This document shows, piece after piece, positions 1-10,150 of a DNA stretch of 64,000 bases (positions are counted from its first letter, which is position 1; every line of letters begins with the position of its first letter). This stretch comes from Glebionis coronaria (lineage: Eukaryota > Streptophyta > Magnoliopsida > Asterales > Asteraceae), in assembly GCA_025667525.1 (NCBI GenBank), contig CM046878.1:398494433-398558432 (forward strand), given 5' to 3'. The notes under the pieces were generated by a model. It ran no database searches. It was not told where the DNA came from and worked only from the letters and a program-made list of their open reading frames with translations. The translations under genes were made by a program, and so were the position numbers.

Positions 1-995
1 CTTTATATTTTAGTGAGAACTCACAAGACACAACCACATCACTTTATAGTTTAGTGAGAACTAACAAAACTAATTACAACTCAACTAAACATATCCAAGT
101 ACACAAATGTAGCTTGGATCTACACAACACAAATCCAAGCACACACATGTGCAATGGATTTACACAACTCTAATCCAAGTATTCACATATAGCTTGGATG
201 AACACAACTAGTCCAAGTATTCACAAATACATTGGATCTACACAAGACACAAATAAACAAATGATGAACACGACTAGATCTTTAGGAGAAGGTGATCTTC
301 ATCAATGCTTCATCTTTAATCACATCACAAGTGTGTGAGTGATCTTCTCTTTGGACAAGGTAAAGTAGGAGATCAAGAGGATAATCATGAGTAAACATAC
401 TTAACACATTAAGTGATCATTTACAAATGACTAGGATTAGATAGGAGAAAGAAGACTGAAAGAGATGTCCAAAAAGGGTTAATGAGAATGCAGATTTGAT
501 CCACTATTTATAGAAGACAAATGCCAACGGCTATCTGGGGGTGGTTCCTTATCCACCCAGGTGGTTCCTTATCGATAGGGAACCGCGTAGGCACTTAAGG
601 AACCGCGGGTACTAGACTCTGCTCCTTTTTGTCTTTTGTGAATTTGAAATATCTGAGGCTGTTTAAACCTTCAAAGGATATTCTTATGGCATTTGGAATA
701 TGCCATATTCAAATTTACATTTTCATTTTAATAAAACATTTTCTTAAAAATAAAGTTTATTAAAAATCTTTTGTTACATTTGACAAAAGTGAGTTTTAAG
801 GCTAATCACTTTTATGATGACTAAGCATGATTAAGATATGTTAGTGTAATGATTATTACCTTGATGATAGTGTTTGTTAGATAATTCGTTTTATGATTGT
901 GTTTGACAATAAATGTCTTTGTAATTTGTCATGATCAAAACTAACAAAGATTAATTAATACTAACAATATTTTTAGGCATGGCTTTGCATTAACA
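1..995 (-). mobile_element. 3' LTR (partial) of copia SIRE/Maximus-like element S
   Basis: Read on the minus strand the LTR begins TGTTAATGC at 995, directly after a purine tract, and runs off the left edge of the window, so only its first 995 bases are present. A TATA box lies near 505-512. The purine tract GGGGGAG followed by TGTT is the usual start of a 3' LTR in the SIRE/Maximus group of Ty1/copia. The right half of the same element resumes beyond the inserted element A at 13396. A cluster of CGGTTCC motifs lies at 541-609. No protein is expected here. Confidence 0.7.
505..512 (-). promoter_or_regulatory. TATA box in the S LTR
   Basis: The minus strand reads TATAAATA, about 480 bases inside the LTR start. 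It would drive S transcripts in a complete copy; in a 3' LTR it could drive transcription out of the element. Confidence 0.5.
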
Positions 996-1010
996 ATCTC
1001 CCCCTTTTTT
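996..1010 (-). other. Polypurine tract of element S
   Basis: The minus strand reads AAAAAAGGGGGAGAT and abuts the TGTT start of the LTR. It is the expected plus-strand primer site for reverse transcription. Confidence 0.75.
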
Positions 1011-1730
1011 ATTACGAGAAACTATAAACTCATTTACGTAAAATACAAGTTTATTCGAATTATTAATGAGTTTATTACTATCATTTCTCCCCTTTTGTCA
1101 AAGCAAAAAGGTTAGCATAAGTCTTTGAAGAAGAAAAGAACCGAACTTTTGCTAGTAGCTCCCTTTTGATGCTTACTCACCCTTGCTTAGGGCACCAAGA
1201 AAATGAACTAAGGTGACATGCTACACAGAGGTTAGAAGAAAGAAAAGAAACACCAATGTATGTATGTGCACTACCTACTAACTAACTTGAGAGGGAGAAG
1301 GAAAAGAAATCTCAAATTAGAAGCAAGCATTTGCTAAGTATGTCCAAAGAGTGTGTATTGACAATATCATAGTTGAATTGGTGGAATAAAGGGAGAAAAG
1401 AAACATCCAAACCAATCAAAGATGATTTAAGGTGTCAAGGGGTTAAAATTTAGAATTTATGGAATCACTCACAATTAATTTTAAGTTTTAACCATGATCA
1501 ATTCTTTAACAAATGTGTGAAATAGAATTAGTGGGAAAGATAACACACATAACATTCATATTACACAAATATGAAATAACATACAAGAGAAATATTCATA
1601 CACACAATATGAATATTTAAAGCAAAAAATATGGAAAATAAACCACAAAGCATAAACTAATCTAATAGTGATAATATTCCAAGATTGCTTAAGTTTTATT
1701 TACTCAAACAACTAAAGTACAAAATGTGCC
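1011..1730 (-). other. 3' untranslated region of element S
   Basis: This is AT-rich sequence between the last reading frame of S and its polypurine tract. I see no reading frame, tandem repeat or other element in it. Confidence 0.5.
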
Positions 1731-2297
1731 TTAGTTGTAAAAAAAAGACGACGAAGCATCATTCGAAGTTTTATTCACGGGAACGAAAACTTTGAGAGGG
1801 GGTCGAGTGATGAGGAATTCAAGGAAATTTAGCTTGTCATAGATATGAGCAAGTTCAATTTGTTGAAAACGACAACAAACACACCAGGAACCATGATGAA
1901 AAACAAAGTCGTTACATGGGGGAGGTCCATCAAAATTAGAGGTTGGTGGAGAGGGAGATAAAGGATAAGAGATGTTTTCACAATGCCTAGTGAGGTTAGG
2001 AAAAGAAGATAGGTCATTGAGTTGAGGAGAGTTGAAAGGTTTTGGTGGTGGTGGAAGAATTTCCTTTTCTCTGGTAATTGGATTTATAGAGGAAGTCTCA
2101 TTCCAATATTGAATCGGAGAGAAAGAGGAATTCTTGGAGGATTTTGGAGAAGAAGAATCATGAGGATTCTTGTTCTTTTTTATCCAAATGGGTTTAACCG
2201 AGATTTTCGGTTTCTTTGGAAGCTTAGAAGAAGAAGCATTAGGTTGAGAAGTTTGTGACAAAGAAATGTCAAGGTTAGGAAAGGAAGAATTAGGCAT
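1731..2297 (-). CDS. S element downstream ORF 2, Ser/Pro-rich protein with a Cys-x-Cys-Cys motif (188 aa)
   Basis: An intact 188-codon frame of unknown function. Residues 1-60 are rich in Ser and Lys, the middle is Pro-rich, and the last third carries SWCVCC followed by a helix-like stretch of Leu, Ile and aromatic residues. The 207-aa frame at 2988-3611 has the same plan (Ser/Lys head, Pro-rich middle, CPCC, Leu-rich helix), so the two look like diverged duplicates. The frame lies between the other S frames and the 3' LTR, where SIRE-type elements carry additional 'envelope-like' frames. I see no clear signal peptide or membrane anchor, so an envelope role is not supported. The ATG at 2297 is the first of the frame. 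A structural or DNA-binding accessory protein is another possibility. Confidence 0.5.
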   Translation of the reverse strand: MPNSSFPNLDISLSQTSQPNASSSKLPKKPKISVKPIWIKKNKNPHDSSSPKSSKNSSFSPIQYWNETSSINPITREKEILPPPPKPFNSPQLNDLSSFPNLTRHCENISYPLSPSPPTSNFDGPPPCNDFVFHHGSWCVCCRFQQIELAHIYDKLNFLEFLITRPPLKVFVPVNKTSNDASSSFFYN

Positions 2298-2987
2298 TAT
2301 GAGGGATGAAGAAAAGAGAAGAATTTAAAGAAAATAGACAAGGCAAAAATTTGAAATGAAAAAGAAAGGTTTTAGGAAATGTTTAGCCAAACTGGGTAAA
2401 CAAAGAATCTTAACTAAGACAGTGGTCAAAGAATAAAGACCTAAAATAAGCGAAGAACGGCTTTACCATGCGCGGTTCCTTAATATAGCTCGTAGTTCAA
2501 TATCGATATGGAGCCGCTTGGGGGCCAGGAGCCGCGTCCAGTGGATAGAAAACCTTGATTTTCAAAAGTTTTGGAGAAAAATAAGACTTTTTCAAAATTT
2601 TGAAAATCTTGTATTTTTACCTCTTTTAGCACTAGAGTATGCTAGGGTTACATAAAAGCAACACATTCACAAAGAATGTCTTGACAAAGGGTGACAAAAT
2701 ATTTAGATAACATTTTGATCCAATTTTAAGTCAAGTTTTTAGAGGTTGTAATAGATTTAGGTTCAATTTTAAATAAATTGAAGTATTTTAATGTGATCAC
2801 ATAGATTAAACCACATAAGAACTAAATCCATAAATCATACACACGAGAAAATCATGAGAGAAAAGATAGGAAATACAATAAAAAAGAGAGTTAACTACTA
2901 CAAAGATAGCTAAAAACTAGGTCTTGAATTCATAGATCTCTTTGGCTTGGCCTTCTTTAAAAAGCATGTTATTTTGAAAATCATCAT
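2298..2987 (-). other. Spacer between the two downstream ORFs of S
   Basis: Non-coding, AT-rich. At 2470-2544 it carries a cluster of CCGGTTCC/GGAGCCGCG motifs around ATATCGATAT, like those at 541-609 and 13555-13625. Otherwise I see nothing in it. Confidence 0.45.
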
Positions 2988-3611
2988 TCATCTCCTAGGA
3001 GGAGGCATGGAGAACAAGGCAAGCAAGAAATCATGCAACCTTCTATGAAGACTAAGCATCTCCAACCTTAGATTTTGAATGATGTAGTTATTATAAAGAC
3101 AACATGGGCAATTTGCACCAGGAGCTTCTAGGAACCCAAAGAAGTAAGGATCACCCATGAAGTGGGGAATAGGAATGCCCAAAATAGGAGCATTAGTGTT
3201 AGAGAGTGGAGGAGGTGGTGGAGGCATAGTGTCCAAGGGTGAGATGAGAGAATTTGGTGGAGTGAATGGAGAGGTAACCAAAGGCTCAAGTACAAAGGGG
3301 ATACTTTGTAGAGGTTGTGGTTGAGAAATCCCATCCAAAGGAGGACTAGGGGTAAAAGGTGAAGAAATCTCATTCATTCTTGATTGGAATGAAGAGGAGG
3401 TAGAACCATGTGAATGGTTAATACCATGGGTTGAGTTTGTCTTGCATGGAGCAAGGGGTGGTGAAGGTGAAGAGGAAATTAGAATGGGAGAGATCTCATT
3501 TTTGGGAGTGTGAAAAGATGAAGAACCAATGTTAGGTATCTTAATCTTAATTTTGAGGTTTCTTTTGGAAGAGGAAGTTTTGGAAGAAGTGGATGTTCTA
3601 GTGGACACCAT
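2988..3611 (-). CDS. S element downstream ORF 1, Ser/Pro-rich protein with a Cys-Pro-Cys-Cys motif (207 aa)
   Basis: An intact 207-codon frame starting MVSTRTSTSS. It has a Ser/Thr/Lys-rich head with a basic KIKIKIP stretch, a long Pro-rich middle with a run of seven Pro, then NCPCC near residue 168 followed by an amphipathic Leu-rich helix and a short basic end. The function is unknown. The plan matches the 188-aa frame at 1731-2297. The ATG lies about 80 bases from the left edge of inserted element A; before that insertion the preceding S sequence was the end of the frame now at 13900-15120. No catalytic motif is visible. Confidence 0.5.
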   Translation of the reverse strand: MVSTRTSTSSKTSSSKRNLKIKIKIPNIGSSSFHTPKNEISPILISSSPSPPLAPCKTNSTHGINHSHGSTSSSFQSRMNEISSPFTPSPPLDGISQPQPLQSIPFVLEPLVTSPFTPPNSLISPLDTMPPPPPPLSNTNAPILGIPIPHFMGDPYFFGFLEAPGANCPCCLYNNYIIQNLRLEMLSLHRRLHDFLLALFSMPPPRR

Positions 3612-3689
3612 GGTTGTGTGTTAAGGTTTAGAGAAGAGTTAAAGGGATGAAGAACACAATCAACATGAGAGTGTTTAAGAAGAGAAGGG

Positions 3690-3694
3690 AATGA
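3690..3694. repeat. Target-site duplication AATGA, left copy of element A
   Basis: AATGA directly abuts the LTR end TTAATA at 3695. The same five bases stand at 13396-13400 beside the other LTR, and S sequence continues on both sides. This fixes element A as one insertion into S. Confidence 0.75.
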
Positions 3695-4034
3695 TTAATA
3701 CAAGAGATTTTGTATGAAAAGTTATCGCCCGATCTCTTCGAATTGATTACTGGTTTAAGTGCGACTCAGTCGTCTTTTGGTGGGAAACAATAATAGATTT
3801 GTCGTTGTAGTAAAATAAATGTGCAAAACGTTAAAGTAAATGACGGTAATTTAAAACTAAAACTAATTAAAAAGTAAATGGTGCAAATTAAAACTCTTAA
3901 AAGTAAATTAATTAAATGACAAAAAGTTAAAGCTCGACAAAAAGTAAATTAGACAATGTAATAAAAATGAAAATTTGAAAACATAAAACAATGCAAACTT
4001 AAAAATTAAACTAAGACAAAATATTAAACAAAAC

Positions 4035-4415
4035 CTACCGTCGGAATACACTCCATTGGAATCCCATCGGAATCCGATCAAAATGTATGCTTACCTCCCC
4101 AATCGCAATATGGTCGGAATGAGACCTATCAGAATATCAATCCTTGGAACGATCGGAATGATGATCAGAATGACAGTCCTATCGGAATGCAACCAAAACA
4201 CCTCCGTCGGAATGATTGCTTACCTCTCTATTAGAATCCTGGTCGGAATGAAGACCTATCGGAATGATGGAAATCAAGGCTAATCGGAATGTCCAATAAA
4301 CACCCTCGTTGGAATGATGATCGGAATCCCAATCAGAATCACAAACCCTTTTCCGATCCAGCAATAGGAATGCTGGTCGGAATGTAAAACCCCTTTCTGA
4401 TGGGTGGCGATCGGA
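4035..4415. repeat. Degenerate TCGGAAT motif block in the A 3' LTR
   Basis: Many irregularly spaced copies of (A)TCGGAAT, many preceded by G or C, within about 380 bases. The matching block in the 5' LTR is at about 12085-12460. The other LTRs here carry a different CpG-containing motif at the same place (see findings). Confidence 0.8.
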
Positions 4416-4919
4416 ATAACAGTAGGAAATTGTAATAAGCAAGATCAAATAAGCTATTAACCAAATAAGCACTCAACTAAAAATTTAACTAAAAAAACGT
4501 ATAAGAAAAGCTAATAGGCTAAAATTTAAAAACTTTTAAAAACACTAAATGATAAAGATATTTAAAAACGACTTTTTAATAAAAATAAATTTTATAAGCA
4601 CTTAAGTAAATTGAAAAAAACACAAATAAGCTATAAAATCAATAATACAAAACAATCATAAACATATAAACATAAAACTTAATCATAACAATAAGCAAAT
4701 AAACATAAAGATTAAGCAAAGCAAGAAAGGTAGAATGAGAGATTAAAAATAAGAACTTGATTAAAATAAAAAATTCAACAACAAAATTAAACTTACTTGT
4801 GATTAAAGGCAAGAAATTAAAGGTGCAATTAAGTAAATGACAATAAGAAAGTGCAAGTAATTAAAGGTGGAAGAACTATGTGTCAAATAGCCAACACCTC
4901 CTAATGTGACATTAGGGGG

Positions 4920-4927
4920 TATTTATA
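4920..4927 (-). promoter_or_regulatory. TATA box of the A 3' LTR
   Basis: TATAAATA on the minus strand, followed at once by a CCCCCTAATGT/ATTAGGAGG inverted repeat. The equivalent box in the 5' LTR is at 12960-12967. Confidence 0.65.
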
Positions 4928-5032
4928 GGAGATTAGGGAGATTAGCATGTGTTGGAAGCTTCCTTCTTTCTTTCTGTCTCGTCTTTTCGTCTTCTAAATT
5001 ATTCGACTTTTTCGACTTTGTCTCGGGATTAA

Positions 5033-5236
5033 TTAAACTCGTCTTGTAATTTCTTCATTAATTAGACTTGAGTTCTTCAGCTTTATTAAATTTCCGTCTT
5101 TAGACTTTTTCTTCGATAAATCTTCAGAATAGGCCTTGGACTTCCGTTCTTTTTGCACTCTTGATCTTTTGACTTCGTCTTTTGTCTTTTTCTTTGATAA
5201 AAGCCCGTGAAAGCCCATGTTTTCTTCCCTTTTCAC
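5033..5236 (-). other. Lys/Glu/Ser-rich reading frame in U3 of the A 3' LTR
   Basis: A 67-codon frame upstream of the TATA box, recurring at 13073-13315 in the other LTR and, better preserved, in the LTR of D (31838-32212, 124 codons). The product would be highly basic, with repeated KKKS/KDE. It lies outside the expected transcript of a full element. It could be a by-product of AAG/GAC-rich enhancer repeats, so I do not call it a gene. Confidence 0.35.
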
Positions 5237-5356
5237 ATTTTGATCCTAAATCACAACAAAAACACAAACCACGCATAATTCCGACATTTACGACATAAAA
5301 CACATGTTTTGGCTTGGTTATTATTATAATTAAGTGGTAAAAGGATAAGTGTTTTC

Positions 5357-6127
5357 AATGATCCAAACTAGTAATGGGTTAAAATCATTTTAGGTGAATA
5401 ATGAAATTAGGTACCCTAGTTTAGGAAAGTGCAGGTTTTTGCAAAAAATTATCAAAGTTTTACACAGATTAAGGAAAACAGTGTAAAGTAAAGATTCTGT
5501 CGAAACAGGGACAAGCGGTTCCTTATGTAGGTCCGCGTTTCTTTATCGCTAAGGAACCACAGATTCGATATGGAACCGCGTCCAGTGTTGTTCAAAAGTA
5601 CACTTCCTCAAACTTTGGTTAGCCCAGATTTCCCATAGGTAAATAGCAAGCAAAAGTTAACTATAAATCAAAATCTAGGAAGCTAACAAACATATAATAA
5701 GCACAAAGCTATGTAAATTGAAAGATCGACTACATAGTTAATTAAGGATTAAAATAGTTAGTAATCCGAACAGGTAGTAATAGTTACTACACACAAAGAA
5801 AAATTCAACACCATAAAAAATGTCCAACAACATATTCAATATGAATCCAATCCAAGTCATCATCTCTTCTTCTTGCCAAGTCCTTTGATCAATTTCCCCA
5901 AGTACTTGAATCCACCTCTTGACTAACTCGATGATCATGTAACTCACTTTGTGTTCTAAGATTTAACCGATATACATCCTCAAGACTAAGGTTCTCTGGA
6001 ATTTCACTAGTAGCATGGTGAGGAGGAGGAGATAGGTCTTCTAACCCGTCCATGAATGACTTAGTGGATGGGTGGGAGTTACTTGAAAAGCCGAAATGAG
6101 CACTTGTTCCTATGCCATCACCATCAC
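5357..6127. repeat. Copy of S host sequence trapped inside the 3' end of A
   Basis: This matches 13396-14168, the S sequence next to the 5' LTR of A, including the join to the LTR. It contains the C-terminal part of the S frame (PPPHHATSEIPENLSLEDVY region) and the CGGTTCC cluster. On the minus strand it is preceded by a 65-base stub of LTR start plus a polypurine tract and followed by the full LTR. The join to the stub shares only CAC. Confidence 0.8.
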
Positions 6128-6205
6128 ATGTTTTAGCTTGGTTATTATTATAATTAAGTGGTAAAAGGATAAGTGTTTTCACACTTATTAAATCCCCTAC
6201 ACTTG
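6127..6205 (-). other. LTR-start stub and polypurine tract of A
   Basis: The minus strand reads AAGTGTAGGGGAT then TTAATAAGTGTGAAAACAC, the canonical 3' LTR start of this family, for about 65 bases before switching to S sequence at about 6127. It marks the original 3' LTR boundary at 6191. Confidence 0.75.
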
Positions 6206-8238
6206 ACCATTGCAATGTCCTCATGCAATGCATTAATTACAAAGCAAGTTTTACATTTTCCATCATAATCAATCCATTCTGGCCTTTATTAAAGAGACAA
6301 AATATTTAAAGGAAGAAAACAAGTAAAAAGATCAAAAACTTACCTTAGGGTTTTGAAATGTCATGAATGATTATCATCCTCAAGTTTCATGTTCCCCATA
6401 CCAAGCTTAAAAACGAGATCATTGTTATTATAAGTTAGCAAACTATCACAAACTCATGTGGGACAATTATTTACTTAGACTCCCTTATTCCTAGGTGTAT
6501 CTATTATGTTTTATTGTTGTCTTGAATGATCACGCAGATGCATTTTTGACTTATTTCGATAGTTTATTAGGTCAAAAATAAAGTAGGATGATTTAATCAA
6601 TAGTTAGCTAAAGGACAAAATCTTTTAAAACTGCTTCTCGGGACCTCATAAAGTTCATATCTTGGCATAATTTTCTTCACGATTTGAGACCTTTCTCGGA
6701 CCTATATTTGGCAGCGACTTCATACCTCAAATCTTGAGAGACGTTCATGAAATAATGGTCTTCTCTTCATAATAGGAATTTCTTCACTTGAACTTTTTGA
6801 GAGATTCTTCATATTTGGACCATGAATTCTTCATTTTTCTCCAATCTTTATTTGGGATTTTGATATACAACGATCCGCCTCCTTTTAGGATTTGGATCTA
6901 TTTATCCTCATACCTTGTTAGGGAATTTTTGGATAGACTTCTCCATGATCTTTAGGGGAGTATTTGCTTTTCATCGTGTGTCTCGATCCTTCATATTGAT
7001 TTTTGATAAATGATTCTTCACATCACTTGGGATATTTAGCAACAAAATGTAGCCCTCATGTCTTGTTAGGACCTTTTCGGACTCGCCAATCTTCGCATCC
7101 CGCTTCAATAAGTTATGCCTTGGCTATGAACTCTAATTAATACCGAGCAACTTTTAAACGATCTTGGGCTAGAAGCTAAGTAACTTTTCAAATCGTACAA
7201 CCTTATTTATTGCAAATAAATTCATTAACAAGCGATGGGAGAAAAAGCTCATAATTAACTCACATAAATTCATGAAAGAATACCAAACTTATAATTGACT
7301 CTATCATCTCTCGTTCTCCACAATTTAAAATCTCAAGGAATGAGACTCGTGGATGCTTAGCCTATTAAATCAAAGTTTTGGGTTTTCAAGTCATCTATAG
7401 GATCTTGCAAACTCTTAGACTTTTTCAAGTTTAGAATTCGCATTTTAAAGTTCCCTTGATAAACGACTTTCTAGGATCAATTATAGGAACTTGCTAAAAG
7501 TTCTTGTTCTTAACCCGTAAGAGTTAAGATTTTCGCGTTTTAAAGCTCCCTATATAAAATCCTAGCAAAACTTGACTTAAACACGTTAAGGATACTAGCT
7601 AGAGTAAACTTAGATAAGTAAACTCGGGTTGAGTCAAAAGATTCACAACATTTAAAAATTAAAACCACTTTATTAGAATTTATTCTAGGAAATAAAGAAA
7701 ATAACGATAGCAAAGGAAAATACTACTATACAACTAGGCCCAAATAGATTAAAAATTTTGAAAAATGTCGAAAAATCAATTTTCCGGTTAAAATTAGGAC
7801 GAATACAAGGAAAAGCCCACTTAACTTCGATAGAAGTCTCCCCTACACTTAATATAAACATTGTCCTCAATGTTTAAGCATGTGGAAGTAACCTCCCCTA
7901 CACTTAGGACATTGTGCACTTTGTTTAAATCCTGCTAAGGAAGGGACAATTAAAGTGATTCCTATTTCAATATTGAAGAATATAAAATAGTGAATCAAAA
8001 GAGTTTAGGATAGAACCGGGAAGACGGGTACACAGGATCACGGGTCGTCAAAAGTCATCAAGAATGTATCTTTGAAAGCTCGAATCTCTGCACATAATAA
8101 GAAAGAAAACAACAAACACATACTAGGGTTTCCCGCTACACTTATTATAAAAATAAAGAAAAAGGATAGATACTGCGGGTTGCCTCCTGAGAAGCGCTTG
8201 TTTTTGGTAACCGAGTCATGAGCATGACTCGACCTTGA
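6206..8238 (-). other. Long 3' untranslated region of A
   Basis: About 2 kb without a reading frame, collinear with the regions after pol or the X domain in C (27339-28286), D, E (36683-38568) and F. It holds extra polypurine-like motifs (AAGTGTAGGGGA type) at about 7842-7855 and 7893-7906, and a degenerate one near 8140. No envelope frame is preserved. Confidence 0.7.
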
Positions 8239-9744
8239 TTAGCATAGGAAGAAGCTTGAAACACATCCACTGGGATCATATACATGGTTTTCATCCATCA
8301 AATAGCACAAGCTTAAGGCGAACAAGGCAAGACAAAGAAGATTAGGCAAGCTTCCCTTAAGCAAAGATTGAGCACGGTGGTAGACAATGTGATGAGGTGC
8401 AAGCATATCTCCATAAGTTCCAAAAATCTTTCCTTTTATTTCATTAGATGGATGCTGAGATGGCTTAAAAATTGCAATACCGGGATCGAACACCTTTTCC
8501 TTTAGGGGAAAATAACACTCAGGCTCAGTAGACCTTGAAGAAGATCCGCTCATAAATCTCACAATCTCATCCTCAGAAGGTGGATAGAGAGGTGTCAAGA
8601 CATAAGTGCTACGGATGTTGGTGTCGTCCGGTTTCTTCTCCTTTGAAACGGGTTTCGTCATATCCGAGGGAGGGTAAAGACCAAAATCAAAGTCCAAAGG
8701 CGGAGAATCACTCTCAATTGGGAAGTAAGTATTCAGAAAAGTAGCAAAATCTTCCTCAAATGAGTAGTCATCCAAAGTAGGATCAAGTGTTGTTGGCGGA
8801 GGATCTTCATCAAAAGTAGGAGTAAGGTCATCATGAAAAGAATCACTCGAAAGAGTATCAACATCATCAAAATCATCATAAGTTGGCATGTCTGGATACT
8901 CTGAAACAAAATTATCATAATTATCTCCATCGGAACTAGAATCATCATAATCATCATAGATCGGTGGAGAATCACGAATTGGTGGAGGATCTAAATTGGA
9001 GAGAGAATCATCCACATCATCTTGGAAAAGTGGATTATCATAGGAAGAATCGAATAGAGGTTTGTTGTAGACGACAAAATCATCAAGCACATTAATCATA
9101 TTCGCTGATTCTCTTCCAATGGGTTTGGTTGTGATCTTCCCCATTTTAAATACTTGTGCTTCATTCCCAACTCTTAAGATTAACTCACCTTCGGCAACAT
9201 CGACTAAAGCTTTTCTGGTTCTTAAAAATGGCCTACCAAGTATTAACGGAATACGAGGGTCCATTTCATAATCAACAACAACAAAGTCGACTAGAAAAGT
9301 GAAGGTGCCAATTTTAACAAACACATCTTTGGCAATACCAACGGGGTAAGCGAGAGTGCGATTTGCTAGCTCAAGAGTCATCTTTGTTGGTGTAATATCG
9401 GGTAATGATAACTTTTTCCAAACACTTAAAGGCATCATATTTATACTTGCCCCGAGATCAGCTAAGGCAGTACATTCTTCGGTCTGGTTAAAAGTACATG
9501 GTAGCACAAAACGACTGGGATCTCCAAGTTTCTCCGGAAGTTCTTTAAGAAGGATTGCAGAATAGTTTTCATTCAATCGAGTACTAACAAACTCAACCAT
9601 CTTCTCCTTCTTATTAAGCAATTCCTTAAACATCTTAACAAATTTAGGCATTTGGGCTAGAGCTTCAACAAGGCTAAAGGTGATGGTCAGTCCTGAAATC
9701 TTCTTCAAAAAATTTGACACTTGAGTATCATCCTTGGTGAGCAA
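8239..9744 (-). CDS. Element A protease followed by acidic 'X' domain with hydrophobic tail (501 aa)
   Basis: Residues 1-105 match the segment before the protease in other Athila-like elements. At about 92-102 is ADLGASINMMP, a retropepsin-type active site of D-x-G form, followed by the DYEMDPRIPLILGRPFLRT flap and core region. From about residue 215 the RT linker of C is absent. Instead comes an Asp/Glu/Pro-rich segment (repeated DDD, DPPP), then YFPLKEKVFDPGI, YHRAQ, a hydrophobic LLCLALFALSLCYLM and a short end containing MDENHVYDPSGC. The same extension occurs in F (43341-44252). I do not recognise it. The hydrophobic stretch could be a membrane anchor or a buried helix. The start shown is the first ATG; the frame is open further upstream and probably continues from gag. 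Confidence 0.8.
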   Translation of the reverse strand: MLTKDDTQVSNFLKKISGLTITFSLVEALAQMPKFVKMFKELLNKKEKMVEFVSTRLNENYSAILLKELPEKLGDPSRFVLPCTFNQTEECTALADLGASINMMPLSVWKKLSLPDITPTKMTLELANRTLAYPVGIAKDVFVKIGTFTFLVDFVVVDYEMDPRIPLILGRPFLRTRKALVDVAEGELILRVGNEAQVFKMGKITTKPIGRESANMINVLDDFVVYNKPLFDSSYDNPLFQDDVDDSLSNLDPPPIRDSPPIYDDYDDSSSDGDNYDNFVSEYPDMPTYDDFDDVDTLSSDSFHDDLTPTFDEDPPPTTLDPTLDDYSFEEDFATFLNTYFPIESDSPPLDFDFGLYPPSDMTKPVSKEKKPDDTNIRSTYVLTPLYPPSEDEIVRFMSGSSSRSTEPECYFPLKEKVFDPGIAIFKPSQHPSNEIKGKIFGTYGDMLAPHHIVYHRAQSLLKGSLPNLLCLALFALSLCYLMDENHVYDPSGCVSSFFLC

Positions 9745-10150
9745 TTGGCTCTTGTCTAAGCGAAAAGGATAAGGGATATTGGGTTTAGGTGGTGTAGGTG
9801 TAGTAGGTAAAGGTTGAGATGTTTAAGGTTTAAAGGTGGAATGTGGGGTTGGTGATGGGTGTTTCTTGGGTAATTCAGCTGGTAGAGGTGGAGACGGTAA
9901 TGAAGAACTAATACTAGGCGTGGGAGTAAGAGGGATAAATGGTGGTGGAGGAGGTGTAGATGGAGTATCTGGGGGAGGGATAGATGGTCCTACTAAAGTT
10001 TCTCCACTGCATGTAGTAATAGCACTCACATTCGCTCTCGGGTTGGTGACGGTATTTAAAGGAGGAGAGCCCGAAGTAGAGGGTTGAGTACTTGGAAAGA
10101 AACTAGCCATCATATTCTTCAAATCATTTGTTTGATTGCTAAAAGAGGTT
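9745..10150 (-). pseudogene. Element A gag-pro linker, frame-broken
   Basis: A Pro/Ser/Thr-rich linker (NTVTNPRANVSAITT..., runs of Pro). It is separated from gag by a one-base shift near 10145 and from protease by a TAA near 9823. Before the shift the sequence resembles C; after NPRANVSAITT it resembles F and B, which suggests a recombination point. Confidence 0.6.

Larger units (their letters stand above)
3695..5356 (-). repeat. Element A 3' LTR
   Basis: This copy is collinear with 11743-13395 at very high identity by eye. On the minus strand the LTR ends TATTAA at 3695. It contains the U3 lysine-rich frame (5033-5236), a TATA box at 4920-4927, a hairpin just downstream (about 4897-4919) and a block of repeated TCGGAAT motifs at about 4035-4415. 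Its start (right side) lacks the first bases TTAATAAGTGT found in related LTRs and instead joins copied S sequence. Confidence 0.85.

Noticed and set aside
4179..4472. 97-codon hydrophobic frame on minus in the A LTR (and its partner at 12229-12510)
   Set aside because: It is read through the TCGGAAT motif block and AT-rich LTR sequence; the other LTRs have unrelated sequence there.
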